The notes under the pieces: generated by a model | Told to the model about the DNA's origin: nothing | Seen by the model: the letters and a program-made list of their open reading frames with translations, nothing else | Database searches by the model: none | Shown here: piece by piece, positions 25,999 to 34,191 of the stretch | How the letters are laid out: each line of letters opens with the position of its first letter | Numbering within the stretch: position 1 is the first letter of the stretch | Assembly (NCBI GenBank): GCA_965235075.1 | Contig: OZ249404.1 | Span: 372,001-436,000, forward strand | Source: Fontibacterium medardense | Lineage (GTDB): Bacteria > Pseudomonadota > Alphaproteobacteria > Pelagibacterales > Pelagibacteraceae | Length of the DNA: 64,000 bases | Direction of reading: 5' to 3' | Program-made: the position numbers and the translations under genes

Positions 25999-26973
25999 TA
26001 AGTATTTTTCTATTACTTCATTAGCAAAGTACGAAACTATTGCATTAGCTCCAGCTCTTTTAAAACTATAAATTACTTCAAGAATAATATCCTCTTTTGC
26101 CAAAGATGATTTAATACCATTTTTAATCAAACTATATTCACCTGAAACATTATAAGCAAAAACAGGAACATTAAATTTTTGTTTAATTTTATAAATAATA
26201 TCAAGATATGCTAAAGCAGGTTTAACCATTACAAAATCGGCTCCCTCATCTAAATCTAATTTAACCTCAAGTAGTGCCTCATCTGAATTTTTATAATCCA
26301 TTTGATAAGTTTTCTTATCAGATTTAAGAGTTGAAGATGTGCCAACAGCATCTCTAAATGGAGAGTAAAAATTAGAAGCATACTTAACGGCATAAGATAA
26401 GATTTGAACATTAATAAATTTATTTTTCTCTAAAGCATTTCTTATTAAACCAATTCGTCCATCCATCATGTCTGATGGAGCAATAATATCGCAACCGGCT
26501 TGCGCCTGTATTAAAGCTTGTTTAATTAAAACTTTATTTGTTTCATCATTATCAATTTCATTATTGATAACTAAGCCATCGTGACCATGAGAAGTGTAAG
26601 GATCTAAGGCTACATCGCACATAACACCAATATTTTTATTTAATTTTTTTACTTGGTGTATTGCATTGCAAACTACATTGTTTTTATTTAATGCCTCGGT
26701 ACCTTTATTATTTTTTTTTGAATTTTCTATTAATGGAAATATAGCAACAGCAGGAATTTCATTTTTTGATGATCTTGAAATTATTTCATCTAATCTATCT
26801 ATGGAATATCTAAAAATTCCAGGCATAGATTTAATTTCTTGTTTCTTATTTTTACCCTCACATACGAAAATAGGTAATATAAAGTCTGATTTATCAAGGT
26901 AGTTGTCATTTATTAGTCGTCTAGACCATTCTGACTTTCTATTTCTTCTTAACCTAGTGCTAGGAAATTTCAT
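25990..26973 (-). CDS. hemB: Porphobilinogen synthase (delta-aminolevulinic acid dehydratase), non-Zn-site type
   Basis: Joins two aminolevulinate molecules into porphobilinogen. The 327 residues include both Schiff-base regions: Q-I-L-S-Y-A-V-K-Y-A-S-N near residue 189 and F-V-M-V-K-P-A-L-A-Y near residue 245. The segment C-D-V-A-L-D-P-Y-T-S-H-G-H-D-G near residue 120 has Ala/Asp where zinc-dependent enzymes have Cys, placing it with the Mg2+-responsive class known in alphaproteobacteria. It is divergent from hemA across 78 bp, so the two first heme-pathway enzymes share a control region. Confidence 0.95.
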   Translation of the reverse strand: MKFPSTRLRRNRKSEWSRRLINDNYLDKSDFILPIFVCEGKNKKQEIKSMPGIFRYSIDRLDEIISRSSKNEIPAVAIFPLIENSKKNNKGTEALNKNNVVCNAIHQVKKLNKNIGVMCDVALDPYTSHGHDGLVINNEIDNDETNKVLIKQALIQAQAGCDIIAPSDMMDGRIGLIRNALEKNKFINVQILSYAVKYASNFYSPFRDAVGTSSTLKSDKKTYQMDYKNSDEALLEVKLDLDEGADFVMVKPALAYLDIIYKIKQKFNVPVFAYNVSGEYSLIKNGIKSSLAKEDIILEVIYSFKRAGANAIVSYFANEVIEKYLSK

Positions 26974-27016
26974 GAGGATTTAATTTTTAATGCGACAATA
27001 CAGTAAAAGTATATAT

Positions 27017-27046
27017 TTGAAAAAAGTATTTTCTTTAGGATAATAT
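27017..27046 (+). promoter_or_regulatory. Candidate sigma70 promoter of hemA
   Basis: TTGAAA at 27017-27022 is followed after 18 nt by TAATAT at 27041-27046, with an overlapping GATAAT at 27039 giving a 16-nt spacer. It ends 5 bp before the hemA ATG, so the transcript would have almost no leader. It lies in the 78-bp hemB/hemA divergent gap. AT-rich background makes chance matches likely. Confidence 0.35.
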
Positions 27047-27051
27047 TAGTT

Positions 27052-28272
27052 ATGAGCATAGATTACGATCTTATTTTTAACACTGCCTTAAAGGGTTTAA
27101 GACAAGAAGGTCGCTATAGGATCTTTAATAATATCACTCGAAAAAAAGGTGATTTTCCAAAGGCAGTTTATAACAATCAATATGGAATTAAATCAGATGT
27201 TACTATCTGGTGTAGCAATGATTATTTAGGAATGGGGCAAAACCCATTAGTAGTTGAAGCATTTGTAAATGCTGTAAATTTAGTTGGAGCTGGCGCTGGT
27301 GGAACAAGAAATATTTCTGGTACATCAAATTATCACGTTGAGTTAGAAAATGAGTTAGCAAAATTTCATAACAAAGATGGAGCTTTAATTTTTACTTCTG
27401 GTTACATAGCAAATGAATGCGCATTGAGCACCTTAGCTAAATTTTTACCTAACTGTGTTGTTTTTTCAGATGAAAATAATCATGCGTCAATGATTGAGGG
27501 TATTAGAAAAGGAAATTCTGATAAATTTATTTGGAAACATAACGACGTAGATCATCTTGAATATCTTTTAAAAAATTCTAATAAAAATCATCCAAAAATT
27601 GTAGCATTTGAATCTGTGTATTCAATGGATGGCGACTTTGCTCCTATAGAAAAAATAATTGAAGTTTCAAAAAAATATAATGCTTTAACATATCTAGATG
27701 AAGTGCACGGAGTAGGACTTTATGGAAAAAATGGAGGAGGTTTATCTGAGAAACTTGGGTTAACATCAGAAATCGATATCATCGAGGGTACACTTGCAAA
27801 AGGTTTTGGATTAATGGGTGGATATATCGCAGCAAAGTATAATATTATTGATGTAATAAGATCATTTGCTCCAGGATTTATTTTTACAACTTCTTTGCCA
27901 CCAAGTTTAGCTGCTGCAGCGGTTGCAAGTATTCGTTATGTAAAAAATAATTATAGTTTAAGAGAAGCTCTTTATGATAGGGCATATAAATTAAAAAGAA
28001 TGATGCTTGCTAAGAATTTACCAATTATAAAAAATAATAGTCACATAGTTCCTTTATTAGTAAAAGATCCTGTAAGATGTAAAGAAATCTCAGATATTTT
28101 GCTAAACAATTATTCAATATATGTTCAGCCAATTAACTATCCAACTGTTCCCAAAGGACTAGAGAGACTTAGATTCACTCCAACTCCTTTACATGATGAT
28201 TCTAAGTTAGAATTTCTTGTGAATTCTCTTGATCAGATTTGGAGAGAATTAAAACTTGCAAGAGCCGCTTAA
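27052..28272 (+). CDS. hemA: 5-aminolevulinate synthase
   Basis: PLP enzyme that condenses glycine and succinyl-CoA, the C4 (Shemin) route to tetrapyrroles characteristic of alphaproteobacteria. The 406 residues show C-S-N-D-Y-L-G-M-G near residue 52, G-T-R-N-I-S-G-T near residue 85, D-E-V-H-G-V-G-L-Y-G near residue 217, and the PLP-binding Lys in G-T-L-A-K-G-F-G-L-M-G near residue 247. It pairs with hemB across the divergent gap and competes with glyA (28783) for glycine. Confidence 0.97.
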   Translation: MSIDYDLIFNTALKGLRQEGRYRIFNNITRKKGDFPKAVYNNQYGIKSDVTIWCSNDYLGMGQNPLVVEAFVNAVNLVGAGAGGTRNISGTSNYHVELENELAKFHNKDGALIFTSGYIANECALSTLAKFLPNCVVFSDENNHASMIEGIRKGNSDKFIWKHNDVDHLEYLLKNSNKNHPKIVAFESVYSMDGDFAPIEKIIEVSKKYNALTYLDEVHGVGLYGKNGGGLSEKLGLTSEIDIIEGTLAKGFGLMGGYIAAKYNIIDVIRSFAPGFIFTTSLPPSLAAAAVASIRYVKNNYSLREALYDRAYKLKRMMLAKNLPIIKNNSHIVPLLVKDPVRCKEISDILLNNYSIYVQPINYPTVPKGLERLRFTPTPLHDDSKLEFLVNSLDQIWRELKLARAA

Positions 28273-28336
28273 TATATAAAAATAATTAATTATCTTTTTA
28301 ATATACAACCCATTTTGAAGTTGGTAATTAACTGTT

Positions 28337-28780
28337 GTGTCTAAATCACTAACTAAATCAATCATTATAGCCTCAGATCATGCAGGCTTTCTAATGAAAG
28401 AAAAAGTTAAAATTTTTTTAAATAAATCTAAAATCAAAACACTAGATCTTGGCACTTTCTCAGAAGAAAGGGTTGATTACCCAGACTATGGTAAAAAACT
28501 TGCTTTATTAGTTAAGAAAAAATCTTCTTTTGGAATATTAATTTGTGGTTCAGGGATAGGGGTCTCTATTGCGGCAAATAGGTTTAAGAAAATAAGAGCA
28601 GCCGTTTGTTACAACCAAATATCAGCATCTTTGGCTAGAAAGCACAATAATGCTAATGTATTATGTCTTGGCGCAAGATTAATTCATTTTAAAAACGCCA
28701 AAAAAATTATAAATACTTTTATGAGTACAAAATTTGAAGGCGGCAGACATACAGCAAGAGTAAAAAAATTAGATAAATAA
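28337..28780 (+). CDS. rpiB: Ribose 5-phosphate isomerase B
   Basis: Interconverts ribulose 5-phosphate and ribose 5-phosphate. The 147 residues start at GTG 28337. I-I-A-S-D-H-A-G-F-L-M-K near residue 10 and the active-site segment C-G-S-G-I-G-V-S-I-A-A-N near residue 71 are the RpiB/LacAB signatures. R-A-A-V-C-Y follows. It lies 2 bp before glyA, a common alphaproteobacterial pairing. The 64-bp gap after hemA has no obvious terminator. Confidence 0.93.
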   Translation: MSKSLTKSIIIASDHAGFLMKEKVKIFLNKSKIKTLDLGTFSEERVDYPDYGKKLALLVKKKSSFGILICGSGIGVSIAANRFKKIRAAVCYNQISASLARKHNNANVLCLGARLIHFKNAKKIINTFMSTKFEGGRHTARVKKLDK

Positions 28781-28782
28781 AT

Positions 28783-30069
28783 ATGAGCGTAGATAAAAAA
28801 TATATAGAACAATTTTTCAATTCTAATTTAAAAAATTCAGATCCAGATGTTTATGATTCAATTCAAAAAGAATTTTCACGTCAGCAAAATCATATTGAGT
28901 TAATTGCTTCTGAAAACATTGTATCAAGGGCAGTATTAGAAACTCAAGGATCCGTATTAACAAATAAATATGCCGAAGGTTATAGTGGAAAAAGATACTA
29001 TGGTGGTTGTGAATTTGTAGATATTGCTGAAGACTTAGCTATTGAGAGAGCAAAAAAATTATTCAATTGTAATTTTGCAAATGTCCAACCGCATTCAGGT
29101 GCACAAGCCAATGGTGCTGTATTTTTAGCCTTAATTAAGCCAGGGGATACAATTTTAGGAATGGGTATTGATCAGGGAGGTCATCTTACACACGGAGCTG
29201 CACCCGCAATGTCCGGAAAATGGTTTAATGCTATTGCGTATGGAGTTAGGAAAGATAACGGCCTAATTGATTATGATGCTGTCAAAGACTTGGCAATTAA
29301 ACACAAACCAAAATTAATTATCGCAGGCGGTAGCGCTTACTCAAGAATAATTGATTTTAAAATCTTTAAAGATATTGCAAAAGAAGTTGGCGCTTACTTG
29401 TTAGTTGATATGGCGCATTTTTCTGGTTTGGTTGCTGGTGGAGTATATCCAAATCCAATCGAACATGCAGATGTTGTTACATCTACTACGCATAAAGTGT
29501 TACGAGGACCAAGAGGTGGAATAATTCTTACAAATAATGAAGAATTAGCAAAAAAATTTAATTCGGCTGTATTTCCTGGTTTGCAAGGTGGACCTTTAAT
29601 GCATGTGATAGCTGGTAAAGCCGTTTGTTTCAAAGAAGCTTTATCAGATAATTTTAAATCTTATGCAAAATCGGTTGTGGAAAATGCACGGGCGCTTTCA
29701 GAAACTTTAAAAAATTTAGGCTATACAATTTTTTCAGGTGGAACTGATACGCATTTAATACTTATAGATTTAAGACCTTTTAAACTAACAGGAAAAGATG
29801 CTTCAGACTCATTAGGAAGAGCAAATATAACATGCAATAAGAATGGTATTCCTTATGACGATCAAAAACCTTGGATTACCTCAGGTATTAGACTTGGAAC
29901 ACCAGCATGTACTACAAGAGGATTTTCTACAAATGAGTTTAAAACAGTTGGAATTTTAATTGATCAAGTTTTAAAAGGCTTAATAAATAATAGCAGTAGC
30001 CAAGTAGAAAAAGAAGTTCAAGAAAAAGTAAAAAATTTGTGTGCAGCATTTCCAATTTATAAATTTTAA
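28783..30069 (+). CDS. glyA: Serine hydroxymethyltransferase
   Basis: PLP enzyme interconverting serine and glycine with tetrahydrofolate, the main source of one-carbon units. The 428 residues show H-I-E-L-I-A-S-E-N near residue 36, N-K-Y-A-E-G-Y-S-G-K-R-Y-Y-G-G near residue 64, and the PLP Lys in S-T-T-H-K-V-L-R-G-P-R-G near residue 236. It is followed by nrdR after 5 bp, the standard order glyA-nrdR-ribD-ribE. No glycine riboswitch fits in the 2-bp gap upstream. Confidence 0.98.
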   Translation: MSVDKKYIEQFFNSNLKNSDPDVYDSIQKEFSRQQNHIELIASENIVSRAVLETQGSVLTNKYAEGYSGKRYYGGCEFVDIAEDLAIERAKKLFNCNFANVQPHSGAQANGAVFLALIKPGDTILGMGIDQGGHLTHGAAPAMSGKWFNAIAYGVRKDNGLIDYDAVKDLAIKHKPKLIIAGGSAYSRIIDFKIFKDIAKEVGAYLLVDMAHFSGLVAGGVYPNPIEHADVVTSTTHKVLRGPRGGIILTNNEELAKKFNSAVFPGLQGGPLMHVIAGKAVCFKEALSDNFKSYAKSVVENARALSETLKNLGYTIFSGGTDTHLILIDLRPFKLTGKDASDSLGRANITCNKNGIPYDDQKPWITSGIRLGTPACTTRGFSTNEFKTVGILIDQVLKGLINNSSSQVEKEVQEKVKNLCAAFPIYKF

Positions 30070-30074
30070 TTTTT

Positions 30075-30533
30075 GTGATTTGTCCATTTTGTAAAGAAAA
30101 AGAAACTTCGGTAATTGATTCAAGGCCTACAGAAGATGGTACCGTTATCAGAAGAAGAAGAGAGTGTAGCTGCAAACAAAGATTTACTACTTTTGAAAGA
30201 GTTCAATTAAGAGAACTGATTGTTGTTAAAAAAAATGGAAGAAAATCTACTTTTGATAGAGAAAAATTAGCTAAATCTATTAACATTGCCTTAAGAAAAC
30301 GACCGGTAGATAGCGATACAATAGAAAAATTTATTTCTAAGATTTATAGAAATTTAGAAGATCTAGGCCAGGCTGAAATATTATCTAGCACAATTGGAAA
30401 ATATGTAATGGAAGGTCTAAAAGAACTGGATCCTGTTGCCTATGTTCGTTTTGCTTCTGTATATACTAACTTTAAAGAGGCAAAAGATTTTGAGCAATTT
30501 GTAGACCAACTTAATGTTCCCTCAAAAAAATAA
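30075..30533 (+). CDS. nrdR: Transcriptional repressor NrdR
   Basis: ATP/dATP-sensing repressor of ribonucleotide reductase genes. The 152 residues from GTG 30075 comprise an N-terminal zinc ribbon, then an ATP-cone domain beginning V-V-K-K-N-G-R-K-S-T-F-D-R. The first zinc pair is C3-P-F-C6. The second is C31-S-C33, one residue tighter than the usual C-x-x-C, while flanking R-R-R-R-E and R-F-T-T-F-E-R are normal. Zinc binding may therefore be altered. It overlaps ribD by 20 bp. Confidence 0.94.
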   Translation: MICPFCKEKETSVIDSRPTEDGTVIRRRRECSCKQRFTTFERVQLRELIVVKKNGRKSTFDREKLAKSINIALRKRPVDSDTIEKFISKIYRNLEDLGQAEILSSTIGKYVMEGLKELDPVAYVRFASVYTNFKEAKDFEQFVDQLNVPSKK

Positions 30534-31617
30534 AAGTAAGTTTATTAAATCTTATTTTATGAACTTGGCTTTTAATTTAGCCAATATTCACAATAATATG
30601 ACAGGCACCAATCCTTCAGTTGGATGTCTTGTTTGTAAAAATGATAAAATTTTATCTTATGGTGTAACAGGTATTGGAGGAAGTCCCCACGCTGAATACT
30701 CAGCTTTACTTAATTTAAAGAAAAATAATAATTTAGATTGTTATGTTTCTTTAGAACCTTGTCATCATCAAGGAAAAAATCCACCCTGTACAAAGTCTAT
30801 AATTAATAAAAATGTAAAGAATCTTTATTATTCAGAAGCAGATAACGATCCTAGAGTACAAGGAAAAGGTCTTGAATTTTTACAAAACAATAAAATAAAA
30901 ATTAGCAAAATTAGTAATGTTTACAAAAAGAATTTTTATGCAATTTACAATGACTTTAGTAAAATTTTTTTTCCAAAGGTTTATGCGAAAATTGCAACGA
31001 CAAAAAATTATTATTCATTTGTAAAAAATAGACCTCAGATAACAAATAGTTATTCAAAAAAACTAACACATATTTTACGTTCAGAAATCAATGCTATATT
31101 AATAGGGGTAAATACTCATAATAAAGATAATCCTTTATTAAATTGCCGTATTAACGGACTTAATCTTTTAAGTCCTGCTCGTTTTATAATTGATCCAAAT
31201 CTTAGAATTAATAGAAATTCAAAATTAATAATGTCTGCGAAGAAAATTAAAACTTATCTTTTTTATTCCGACAAAAATAATAATAAAATTAATTATCTGA
31301 AAAATAAAAATATTTATCCAATTTATTTACCACTTAACAAAAATAAGCATATGGATTGCAAAGAAATCCTAGTTACCATTGGTTTATTGGGTTACAAGAA
31401 TGTCCTAATAGAAGGGGGCTACAATACTATAAAAAGATTTATTGACTTAAATTTAATAGATATTTTTTATTTTTTTAAAAATAATGAGGTTATTAGCAAA
31501 AAATCCTCTCATTCTTTTAAAAATATTTATATGCTTTTAGAAAAGAAATTTAAAAATAAAAATAAATTACAACAGGTTAATTTGAAGGATAATACTTTAA
31601 CTGTATTTCAAAAATAA
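30514..31617 (+). CDS. ribD: Bifunctional riboflavin deaminase/reductase RibD
   Basis: Catalyses the second and third steps of riboflavin synthesis from the GTP cyclohydrolase II product. The N-terminal deaminase domain has the zinc motif P-H-A-E-Y near residue 50 and P-C-H-H-Q-G-K-N-P-P-C near residue 78. The C-terminal reductase domain contains R-S-E-I-N-A-I-L-I-G-V-N-T near residue 190 and L-I-E-G-G-Y-N-T near residue 300. It is 367 residues from ATG 30514. A second ATG at 30559 is possible, but the upstream one is coupled to nrdR by a 20-bp overlap. Confidence 0.93.
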   Translation: MFPQKNKSKFIKSYFMNLAFNLANIHNNMTGTNPSVGCLVCKNDKILSYGVTGIGGSPHAEYSALLNLKKNNNLDCYVSLEPCHHQGKNPPCTKSIINKNVKNLYYSEADNDPRVQGKGLEFLQNNKIKISKISNVYKKNFYAIYNDFSKIFFPKVYAKIATTKNYYSFVKNRPQITNSYSKKLTHILRSEINAILIGVNTHNKDNPLLNCRINGLNLLSPARFIIDPNLRINRNSKLIMSAKKIKTYLFYSDKNNNKINYLKNKNIYPIYLPLNKNKHMDCKEILVTIGLLGYKNVLIEGGYNTIKRFIDLNLIDIFYFFKNNEVISKKSSHSFKNIYMLLEKKFKNKNKLQQVNLKDNTLTVFQK

Positions 31618-31625
31618 TTAATTTT

Positions 31626-32219
31626 ATGTTTACTGGTATAATAAAAAATATTGGCACTATTAAAACATTAACCAAAAAAAATAATGGTTATTTTTTATCT
31701 GTAATTTCAAATCTAAATTTCACTAAAAAAGATATTGGCACCTCTATTTCTTGCTCTGGAGTTTGTCTAACTTTAACAAAGATTAAAAAAGATAATAAAA
31801 AAAATGAATTATTTTTTTATTTATCTAAGCATACAGTTTTAACATCTGCTTTTAAGTATTTAAAATCTGGAGATATAATAAATTTAGAAAAATCCATGAA
31901 ATATGGCGATGAGTTTGCTGGTCATTTTGTTCAAGGACACGTAGATACAACAATTAAAGTTTTAAATATTAATACCGATAATAGTAAAAGTTGGACTATT
32001 TTTTTTAATATCCCACAGAAATTTAGAAAATTTTTAATTGAAAAGGGGTCTATAGCAATCAATGGAATATCTTTAACTATTGCTAAGATTTTTGCTAATA
32101 AATTTAAAGTTGTGATTATTCCTCATACACTTCAAAATACAAATTTATTAAAATTGGAAAAAAATAACTACGTTAATGTTGAGATTGATTTGATAGCTAA
32201 AACTTTATTAAAAAAATAA
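31626..32219 (+). CDS. ribE: Riboflavin synthase alpha chain
   Basis: Dismutates two 6,7-dimethyl-8-ribityllumazine molecules to riboflavin. The 197 residues form two lumazine-binding barrels. The N-terminus M-F-T-G-I-I-K-N-I-G-T-I is invariant for the family, and the repeat-2 region shows G-H-F-V-Q-G-H-V-D-T near residue 100. I-A-I-N-G-I-S-L-T-I near residue 142 is typical. The gene follows ribD by 8 bp and precedes ribBA by 2 bp. Confidence 0.95.
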   Translation: MFTGIIKNIGTIKTLTKKNNGYFLSVISNLNFTKKDIGTSISCSGVCLTLTKIKKDNKKNELFFYLSKHTVLTSAFKYLKSGDIINLEKSMKYGDEFAGHFVQGHVDTTIKVLNINTDNSKSWTIFFNIPQKFRKFLIEKGSIAINGISLTIAKIFANKFKVVIIPHTLQNTNLLKLEKNNYVNVEIDLIAKTLLKK

Positions 32220-32221
32220 AC

Positions 32222-33277
32222 ATGTTTTCTTCAATAAAAAAAATTATTCAAGATGCAAAAAGAGGAAAAATTTTTATTTTAGTTGATGATAAAAATAGAG
32301 AAAATGAAGGAGATCTTGTCATACCCGCATCGAAGATTGATCATAAAAAAATTAATTTTATGGCAACGCATGGCAGAGGTTTAATTTGTTTGGCTATTGA
32401 TAAAAATAAAGCCAAAGCACTTAATTTGTCTTTGATGCCCAGCAGAAATTCTTCTCGATTAGAAACTGCATTTACTATTTCTATCGAAGCAAGGAAAGGT
32501 GTCACAACAGGAATATCTGCAAAGGATAGGGCTCACACAATAAAAACAGCAATTAAAAAAAATGTTAGATCAAAAGATATATCGACACCTGGACATATTT
32601 TTCCATTAATTGCAAAAGATGGAGGAGTACTCCAAAGAGCTGGCCACACGGAGGCAGCAGTTGATATAGCAAAACTATCTGGTTGTGGTTCAAGTGGAGT
32701 CATTTGTGAAATAATGAACTCAGATGGTTCAATGGCAAAGGGTAAGCATCTTCTTAACTATGCTAAAAAATTTAATTTAAATATTGCAAGAATTGAAGAT
32801 TTAATTGCGTACAGATTAAAAAAAGAAAGTTTAATAAAACTGAAAAGAATTGAACAGGTTAAGATTGGAAAAAGCGATACATATCAAGTTAAAATTTATG
32901 AGAATAAATTAGATGGGAAAGAGCACATTGCTTTAATCAAAACACAGGATAAAAAAATTGTACCTAGAGTTAGAGTTATATCTTCAAATATTGTAACAAG
33001 TTTTTTATCTCAAAATAAAGAAAATCTATCTATTAACAAAACACTTAATTATTATAAAAAATTCAAGAATTGTATTTTAATTATTATAAGAGATGAGTTG
33101 GTTAAAAATAATCTTAATAATAAAAAAGATAGTAGTTTAAGAAATTATGGTATTGGCGCCCAAATTTTGAGAAGTTTAAATATAAGAAAGATGATTTTAA
33201 TATCTAAGTCAAAAAAGAATATTATAGGTCTTGATGGTTTTGGTATAAAAATTGTCAAACAAGAATTTATTAAATGA
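32222..33277 (+). CDS. ribB: 3,4-dihydroxy-2-butanone-4-phosphate synthase with degenerate GTP cyclohydrolase II domain (RibBX-like)
   Basis: The N-terminal half, about 200 residues, is an intact RibB domain: R-E-N-E-G-D-L near residue 24, M-A-T-H-G-R-G-L near residue 43, and T-P-G-H-I-F-P-L-I-A near residue 123. The C-terminal half resembles RibA only at V-P-R-V-R-V-I-S and N-Y-G-I-G-A-Q-I-L. The zinc cysteines (C-D-C-G region) and the catalytic R-Q-E-G-R-G-I-G-L loop are absent. I infer that only the DHBP synthase reaction is made here and that GTP cyclohydrolase II comes from another gene. Confidence 0.9.
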   Translation: MFSSIKKIIQDAKRGKIFILVDDKNRENEGDLVIPASKIDHKKINFMATHGRGLICLAIDKNKAKALNLSLMPSRNSSRLETAFTISIEARKGVTTGISAKDRAHTIKTAIKKNVRSKDISTPGHIFPLIAKDGGVLQRAGHTEAAVDIAKLSGCGSSGVICEIMNSDGSMAKGKHLLNYAKKFNLNIARIEDLIAYRLKKESLIKLKRIEQVKIGKSDTYQVKIYENKLDGKEHIALIKTQDKKIVPRVRVISSNIVTSFLSQNKENLSINKTLNYYKKFKNCILIIIRDELVKNNLNNKKDSSLRNYGIGAQILRSLNIRKMILISKSKKNIIGLDGFGIKIVKQEFIK

Positions 33278-33696
33278 AGAAAAAAATATTAATTATTAGT
33301 TCGTCTTTTTATAAAGATTTAGAGAAAAAACTTTTATTAGGAGCTTTAAAAGAAATAGATAAAAAATTATTTGATATTAATCATTTTTCTGTTTCAGGAG
33401 CTTATGAGATACCGCAACTATTGAATATTTTATTAAAAGATAAGAAATATGCTTTCTGTGTAGCACTTGGATGCATTATCAAAGGCCAAACTCCGCATTT
33501 TGATATTATTAGTCAGTCCGTATCGGATAAATTGTTAGAAATTTCATTCAAATATAATGTTCCAGTATCTAACGGCGTATTAAATTGTAATAATTTCAAA
33601 CAAGCGGAAGTTAGAAGTGATCCTAAATTAAAAAATAAAGGCGGAGAAGCCGTGCTTGCAGCATTAAGTGTTTATAATTCTATTTATAAACTTTAA
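33274..33696 (+). CDS. ribH: 6,7-dimethyl-8-ribityllumazine synthase
   Basis: Condenses the RibD pathway product with DHBP to form lumazine. The 140 residues show S-G-A-Y-E-I-P near residue 45, A-L-G-C-I-I-K-G-Q-T-P-H-F-D near residue 68 with the catalytic His, and V-S-N-G-V-L-N-C-N near residue 104. It overlaps ribBA by 4 bp and nusB by one base (T-A-A-T-G). The ribH-nusB pairing is common in proteobacteria. Confidence 0.94.
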   Translation: MKKKILIISSSFYKDLEKKLLLGALKEIDKKLFDINHFSVSGAYEIPQLLNILLKDKKYAFCVALGCIIKGQTPHFDIISQSVSDKLLEISFKYNVPVSNGVLNCNNFKQAEVRSDPKLKNKGGEAVLAALSVYNSIYKL

Positions 33697-34076
33697 TGAC
33701 TAACGTTAAAAACAACTCAAGATTAATAATAATACAACTTCTTTACAGTCATTATATAAATCAGGAAAAATTGTTATTTGATTTTAAAAATCCTTATAAG
33801 AGATTTATCAAAAAAATCTGCAATGGTGTTATTGAGAACAATTCTTTGTTAGAAGAAAAGTTACTTAACTTTTTAGATAAAAAATTTGATCTTAAAAATT
33901 TTGAAATAATATTTCCTATTATATTAAAGTCTGCAATTTATGAGATTTTCTTTTATAAAAAGACACCTTTTAAGGTGGTGATTGATGAGTATTTAAAAAT
34001 TACTAAAATGTTTCTTAATGATAAGCAAAAAAATATCATTAATGCAGTTCTGGATAAAATTGCAAAAAGTGTTTAA
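33696..34076 (+). CDS. nusB: Transcription antitermination factor NusB
   Basis: All-helical RNA-binding protein acting with NusE on boxA in rRNA transcription. It has 126 residues, short for the family. S-R-L-I-I-I-Q-L-L-Y near residue 8, A-I-Y-E-I-F-F near residue 87 and K-V-V-I-D-E-Y-L-K-I near residue 97 align with conserved helices. The segment around N-A-V-L-D-K-I-A-K near the C-terminus is the usual end (G-V-L-D-x-I-A). Identity rests on these plus position after ribH. Confidence 0.9.
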   Translation: MTNVKNNSRLIIIQLLYSHYINQEKLLFDFKNPYKRFIKKICNGVIENNSLLEEKLLNFLDKKFDLKNFEIIFPIILKSAIYEIFFYKKTPFKVVIDEYLKITKMFLNDKQKNIINAVLDKIAKSV

Positions 34077-34151
34077 TTTCTTAAAGTTTTTCATTTAATT
34101 TAAAGATCTTTCAATATAAAGGGTTGATTTTATTGAAGTAATTTGGCATCT

Positions 34152-34170
34152 ACGAGGTTCTCGTTAACCT
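34152..34170 (+). promoter_or_regulatory. Two overlapping, mutually exclusive hairpins upstream of hppA
   Basis: In the 115-bp nusB-hppA gap, ACGAG (34152-34156) can pair with CTCGT (34160-34164). AGGTT (34155-34159) can instead pair with AACCT (34166-34170). The two cannot form together, and the site ends about 20 nt before the hppA start. It could be a small RNA switch or a protein site; no ligand is suggested by sequence. Confidence 0.25.
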
Positions 34171-34191
34171 AACTAACTAAAAAGTCTATTT

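Noticed and set aside
28273..28336. Glycine riboswitch controlling rpiB-glyA
   Set aside because: The 64-bp gap is too short and lacks the conserved glycine aptamer core.
30061..30080. FMN riboswitch upstream of the riboflavin genes
   Set aside because: Only 5 bp separate glyA and nrdR, and ribD overlaps nrdR, so no aptamer fits.
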